Positions 54,399 to 64,000 of a stretch of DNA of 64,000 nucleotides are shown here, piece after piece. The notes under the pieces were generated by a model, which was not told the origin of the DNA, searched no databases, and saw only the letters and a list, made by a program, of their open reading frames with translations. Position 1 is the stretch's first letter; each line of letters starts with the position of its first letter. A program made the position numbers and the translations under genes. The stretch comes from Zygnema cylindricum (lineage: Eukaryota; Streptophyta; Zygnematophyceae; Zygnematales; Zygnemataceae): positions 116,703 to 180,702 of the forward strand of contig JBBHKE010002255.1 in assembly GCA_037447655.1 (NCBI GenBank). The letters run 5' to 3'.

Positions 54399-57110
54399 GT
54401 GCGAAAAGTTCTGCATTCTCTTATTATGTATTTAGCCTCTTTGGGCAAGGTGTTTATTTTTCTTCATGTTTTCCATTCGTACTCATTCTACTTTTTGCCG
54501 CTTGGTGAGGCTATGAGAAATGAAAGCAGATCACTGTTGTCAGTTTACAAATCAATTTTGGAATCATTTTTTTTAGTCCTTTTATATGCTCTCCTCATCC
54601 CATGTTCCACTTAGTATTTGTACTTCTAGAGGAGCAGATGAAGAGGATCTGAAGTGAGAGTGAAACAACCGATGCCGTGTTGTTGTGTGTTGATGTGCTT
54701 TTCCACCATCACAAGTTAGTACCCGCTAAATTTGCTTGATTGCTCGCTTATTATGGAGGTGAGGGAAACCTAAGTTGCCAAATTTCTGGGATTATTGTGT
54801 TAGTAAATATGTGATTATTATTGGGATGCTATCGTGGAGATTGTTAAAAAGTGATGGACTAGGAATGATGCATTTTTTCCCTCTGGTAAAGATCTGCCTA
54901 GAAACACCAATTTCTTGTTGCTTTTTGATGAATGATTCAAATTTGTCTAACATTGTCTACTAGGCTTTTGGTCTGCGATAAGGTTTGGAATAGGATTGAC
55001 TTAGAATTTTTGAAGTTTGTTTAGTTTGTACAAAGAAGTGGTGAATGTCTATTGGTACAAAAGTTCTGATTTCTTTCCTAGTAAATGTTGTCCTTCTCCC
55101 CTTTCCAATCGTATATTATTGAGGAAAACATAGTGAACAGTGTGCAGGTTTTGTCATCATGAGTTATATTTAAAGAAAATAGTTCGTGAAACTTTTGTTT
55201 TTTGCATAACTTTCCAAGGTCACTTTTGTTAATTTTGTTTGAGTGCAGAGCCCCCAGTTCTAAAACTATGTCTTGAAAAACGATAATGTAACTTCGTCCT
55301 GCTATCGTGAAGGGAAAAATTGTGGGGAATTGCCATTCTCGATGTACAATCTTCAAACCAATAAAGGTGGTATTTGAATTCGAAATTTGGAGTTTCGTTG
55401 TTGTGTTCAAAAATGTGTTTTCAAAACATTCATTCCTTCGTTATGTAGTTAGCCTTGCTGTGAAAGGTGATTGTTTGCCTTCATGTTTTCTGTTGTCATT
55501 CATTTAAATGTTTGCTTGTCGTGCCGTTTTCGTAGGTATTTTTTGACCTGTGGTGAGGTTGTAATGCTGGTTGTTGCTGTTAGTTTTGAATCAATTATGG
55601 AATCATTGTTTTTGGTTCTTTTGTATGCTCTCCTCATATCGGCGATGTAATAGTGAACTTGATGTTGTTCTTTGCAGAGACGATGATGAAGGGGATGTGG
55701 AGGGAGGCATAAAACGAATGTGTTTCTCTTTGATTGTCTCAAGCTAACTTTTGACTCGCTTGATCCTTCTCTTGTTTCTGAAATCGGAACACTCAAGGAA
55801 GGGAAAACTTGAGGAAACCACATTGCCAAAAATCTGAAGGTAAGCTTCCAGTAAGTGTTTATGGGATGTTATTGTGTAGATTTTGAAAAGGTGTGTTGAC
55901 AAATGATGATGTTTTTGCTGTGGGATAAGCCTTTCTAACGTTTTTGTTATTCAAAACCACCGACAAATCCACCACCAGTGGATGTATAGTCATCACCTTT
56001 TTTTTGTTGTTGTTTGTAGAGACAGTCGACGTTTTTTGACATTGTTTGTTGGGGTTTCTCTCTCAGATTAGGGCTGAAAATGAATAGAGTAGAAACAGGG
56101 AAGTTTTTTTGGCTTTTATAAATGATGTAGATATTTGGTGTAAGATGAGTTGTGCGGAAATTGCCCTTTTACCCCCAATTCAAAACAACAACTTTGGACG
56201 AAACAGACTCGTCAACCGCAAATGCCCCTGTTTTGTTATTTACCATGTTTAAGCATATTGTCTTTGGTGAATAGGATGAGATAGTCCCTCCCCTCTCCTT
56301 CTTTTCTTTCCCCTCCTCTTTCCTGCCCTCTCTTTCCCTTTCGTTCTTGGAGCATTTCTTTGCTGTACACAGGTATTTTATTTTGAGGTACTCGTCAATG
56401 TAGTACTGTCCACACAAATTTTACTTTCGTTCTTTTTTTAAGATTTTCACGATAGGTTTGTTGACGTTGTTTTGACATTCTTCAGTATGAATCGTCAATT
56501 TTGTCCTCTGTAGCAAAAACAAATTCAGCCCAAGCCTGTGTCAGACAAATTTCTGATTTTTTTTTTCTTGTTTCGATTTCATTACTTAATTGAAATAGAT
56601 TTCCTGTTTTTATATAATGAGTCTCCTCCCTTCCTGGGCCCTTTTTCATGCTGGACTGTTTTCTTCCCTTACACCCTAGTATTATAGATCTTGAGCTTAC
56701 GTCAGCATTTGTTGAAATCTTTGCATGTAGTAAGATCCCATTTTTGTACTTCCCCAGCCAAATTGACTTCATCTCATACCAATTCTATAAAATAATCCTT
56801 CGCTCCCCACTCTTTAAAGAAATGGAATGAGTTCTCCTTTGGTTAAGGTAGAAAAAGTTACTCTCCCCATTTTATACCAACATGTTTTTAGTCCTAGGTA
56901 CGTTTTCAGGTACGGAGAGGAGATCCTCAATATACAAACGTTAATCGATGTTGAGGTTCTTGTGAACTTTTCAAACAAACTTTTTATTGAATAGAAGAAA
57001 TATTTTGAATTGCAATGATACACTTTATTGAGAAACGAAGAATTGAATTTGCTTTGAAATAAACTGCTCCTTTGACTGAAACATGTTTTCGATGGAAATC
57101 CCGGGTCCAC
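54399..57110 (+). repeat. mTERF 3' tract, second copy
   Basis: Shared with 33.74-36.6 kb, including 'gcagagacgatgatgaagggg' at 55674. Similarity fades near 57 kb. Short frames are not conserved. Confidence 0.65.
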
Positions 57111-58428
57111 TTATTTGTTTTAGGAATATGACTTGTGATTTTTTCTGCTTTCGGTTGGTTGGGTTTTCTGTTTCACAGCTAAACGACAAAACGTGGTATC
57201 AAGGATAAAATGGACGAATTAAAGTCGACCATTTGTGAGCGAACCGCTCTATCAGATCATTGCGAGGAGATTGTGAGGTTTTAAAGGCTCGTAATTGAGG
57301 CAAATTTATGAGATGAGATGTGCCTGCGTACTTTCGGTAAAAAATCATCTTTCTGTCAATTTTTTCCTCCTCGGTGATGTTTTTCTTCTCTGTCATTATT
57401 TCTCCTCCTTTATAAAAGCAATTTGATACTCCGCCGGACTGTTCGGTGTATAATCTAGTCCTACAACTTTTCAGGATTGTCTCAAAATGTAAACAAATGA
57501 GTGGAAAGTGATATTGTTCCGGGCAAGATTACCTGCTTTGACTTATGAACTGAAATAGTTTATAACCAAAATTCGATGCACCTGCAGTTTGTTAGTCATT
57601 TGGCGGCTTGGTTCTCTTACTTTCAAACATAAAAGGTTTTCAATCTTATCTTACTCAATTTTGTTTTAGGTTTTATACAGTTTTTGGTACTTGTGTGGGA
57701 GGGTTTACCAAGTGTATATCCGATTGTATATCTCCAGCTTTTAGACGTTGGAAGCAATTTTATTCCGTCATTTATAATCTCCCTCAGACTTGAGGTTTTA
57801 TCTCTAAAAACTTGAGTTGTGACTATTTCTCATGTAGTAAGTTTGGAGTATTATTGTCGGGAACTTCGATTATATACATGGATGACTTGCAGAACATGAA
57901 TACGAGTGAGGTATCTAGCATGTTAGTTGTTCCTGGTAAACAAATTAGGTTTTTGTCGATCGTGCAATAAAGTTCGCCGTCAAACTTGGAGGGATCAATA
58001 TTTGTGGAGATCCCTGTGATTGATTTAATAAAAAAGGACTGGTAACTAAAATTTTTCCAAGCTACAGCAAGTGTACTTAAAATGTCGTGGAAGAAAAGAA
58101 TTGGTGCTATTATTTCCTTCGATGTATATTATTTCTTGTTTTTAACGTAAGCCAATCAACTTTTTGATGACATAATAAGATATTGTGAAATGAAAATGAA
58201 ATATTGTGGTGTTGGTTTGTTTGCAATTCTTACTTTGCAAAAGACGCATGCTGGTGATAAGGGGTTTTTTCCATCAAAATTAGTCAAGAAAAGAATGACA
58301 ACATTTCCCAATGTAAAGTGTTGAATAACTTCTTCCCGACCACCAAATACCAAATCCCAAACCAATGACTACCACCAATCCAGACCCATTTACATTTGAC
58401 ATATTTACATTTCCTGTGAGCTATGAAT
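57111..58428. other. AT-rich intergenic sequence
   Basis: No match to the duplicated blocks, no long or motif-bearing reading frame on either strand, no tRNA-like fold that I can see. Confidence 0.5.
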
Positions 58429-58738
58429 ATGGGCTTTTCATGTGATCTTCTTCTTAGATCGCTACATTGATCAGCAACCGTCCGATCGTCCAAATCTGAC
58501 GGTTTAAAAAAGATACCTCAAAACTCACAGAAAAATATTTTTTTGTCCGAATGTTTTTCAAATTGTTGACATGATGTTTAATTCTCTATCGATCGATGTG
58601 CAACTCAACCCTGTTACTATTTTTTTTCATTTTGCGACCAATACAACACGGGTTAAGGTCTTATGTGTCTTAAGGTTATATGTTTTGTGTACAATAGGCA
58701 TATTGTATGGGCCTACTTTCACCTACTTTTGAACTATG
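58429..58738. mobile_element. 5'-truncated MITE (CATAGTTCAAAAGTAGG family)
   Basis: Matches the interior and right end of 25966-26270 ('accgtccgatcgtcc', 'acaataggcatattgtatgggcc') and ends CACCTACTTTTGAACTATG. The left inverted repeat is missing. Confidence 0.65.
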
Positions 58739-60094
58739 AATTAGATAAAGTTTCCTTCAGGAGGTGCCAGTAATTGTTAGGACTGCAGGCCGGATATCCA
58801 TCAAGCTAACTGGCTCGCGCACACGTGTTGTACTATGTGTGGTACCACATAGGATTGTGGCAGATTTTGCAAATTTCAAAGATTTTAAAGCATACAGGTG
58901 GAACCACCGAGGCTTGTTTTGATATTAAAAATCACCATTTTTTTCTCAAGCATGCAATCTGAGTTAAGGCTTGTAAAAGCATTCTTTCTCATTGTACAAG
59001 CGTACTATCTTATTGTACAAGATGTCTGGTGATGTTTAAAACTGAAAACTGGCAAACCATTAAGGTAAAAGGAGGACGGATTATGACACTGCATCTTCAG
59101 CAAAAAACCGTCTACCTGTTTTAAGGCACATGGTCTTTGCGGCGTGTAAATACGCCATTAGTCACTCATCATGGTAACACGCTTTATCGTCTAGGTGTGA
59201 TGATTTTACACAGTCTGGAGCTAGCTCCCCGTCTTCCTCGGTGATTATTGAGGACAGTCACTAGTTATGAGGTCAAATGGAGCGATTGCTTCGCAGATGA
59301 GGACAAAAAAAGTAAAACTACCCACTTATTCAAGTATCAATTTCTCGACTGAAATAAAAAACAAATTCTTGATCGATACTTTAACACATGATTCAGAATT
59401 GGATGCAGATTGGATGACCATCTCAAGTAGAACATCAATAATATAATTGCCTCCGGAACCAGCCATAGCATCTGAATGGAAGAGGTGGAAACTCCCATAC
59501 GTTTTCCTCTTTGTCAGAGTATCCACCGAAACCGGTTTTCCGGTACGAGGGATGGCCAAAACCGTATAGATTTTAATTGTTACTAGAGACTTGGTTCACA
59601 GTTAAAAAAAAAAAACAAAAAAGACGGAAACATTTTCAAAGCCCTCATGCTATTGAGAATTCTTCGACTGCCTGACTGAGTGGAGATAATGGACCTCCTC
59701 CTCCTCCTCCTCCTCCTCCTCTTCCTCCTCCTACCTGATGAATATAGGAACCATAGATTCTGGCCGCAATCAATTGGAAAATCTTTACACATTTACTGTT
59801 CTGTTTTTTGCCCGATGAAACCCAATCATCCATGTCAAAAATAAAGCCGAAAGGCAGACGGAATTTTAACCGGTAACTGACACAATGGAGCTTTCACCGT
59901 AACTGACACGACGGAACTTTCCCTATAACTGACACAACTACTACAATTGCCTCCTTTACATTCAGATCAAGCAGTACACACCATGGTAAGTCGAGAAGAG
60001 TTTCCTCCGTGCCTTCCCAAAAGTCGAACGCAGTGTACCTCGATGTGTAAAACTATATTGCCTCCATCTCCCTCAATTCTTCGTGCTCTGAAAT
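58739..60094. other. Intergenic / hexokinase 3' flank
   Basis: Contains a (GGA)n trinucleotide run on the minus strand (about 59694-59731). There are small minus-strand frames (59326-59559 starting MAIPRTGKPVSVD, and 59645-59833) that I do not recognise. They could be part of the hexokinase 3' UTR or of an unrelated gene; nothing supports either. Confidence 0.35.

Positions 60095-64000
<3,906 letters not shown>

Noticed and set aside
59326-59559. 77-codon minus-strand frame downstream of hexokinase
   Set aside because: No recognised motif, no clear splice partners; may be 3' UTR or chance.

Overview
The window looks like nuclear DNA from a streptophyte, most likely a land plant. The evidence is an intron-split plant hexokinase, mTERF-family organelle proteins with a Ser/Pro/Arg-rich leader, calcium-dependent-type kinase fragments, a plant-type Ty1/copia element and many short TIR transposons. 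I cannot place it more closely from sequence alone.

The backbone (about 10-57 kb) is a tandem mTERF array with four full-length loci: 17406-18692 intact, 32447-33738 frameshifted, 37693-38984 frameshifted, and 53106-54398 with a single in-frame TAG. Two rearranged 5' fragments lie at about 12.8 and 24.2 kb. Start-to-start spacing alternates 15.0, 5.2 and 15.4 kb, so the array reads as a roughly 20.3-20.7 kb unit holding two mTERF loci. Copies 1 and 3 are followed by CDPK-like kinase fragments and a GA-rich block that runs into AT-rich sequence. Copies 2 and 4 are followed by a different 3 kb noncoding tract. A third shared block (C) lies upstream of copies 1, 2 and 4.

The paralogues act as empty-site controls for each other, so many insertions can be bounded. 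A hAT-type TIR element (1843-8915, 8-bp target duplication) encloses a TA-MITE and a decayed Ty1/copia element. A second hAT family (termini CAGAGGTCGCAAA) has inserted repeatedly upstream of mTERF copies with clear 8-bp duplications. A third hAT-type element (25829-27464) splits a 50-bp satellite and itself carries two further TIR elements. TA-flanked MITEs and TTA-flanked Harbinger-like MITEs are also present, and one of the latter lies 110 bp upstream of mTERF copy 4. A decayed non-LTR retroelement (about 44.85-49.40 kb) has an N-terminal zinc finger, a FADD reverse transcriptase and an endonuclease-like C-terminus, and starts with 68-bp tandem repeats.

The right end (60095-64000, minus strand) holds the last seven exons of a hexokinase with clean splice sites and all visible catalytic motifs. 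Its 5' end is outside the window, and MITEs sit in two introns. Between 57.1 and 60.1 kb I see no convincing gene. Only mTERF copy 1 and the hexokinase look functional. The rest is gene relics, segmental duplications and mobile elements.
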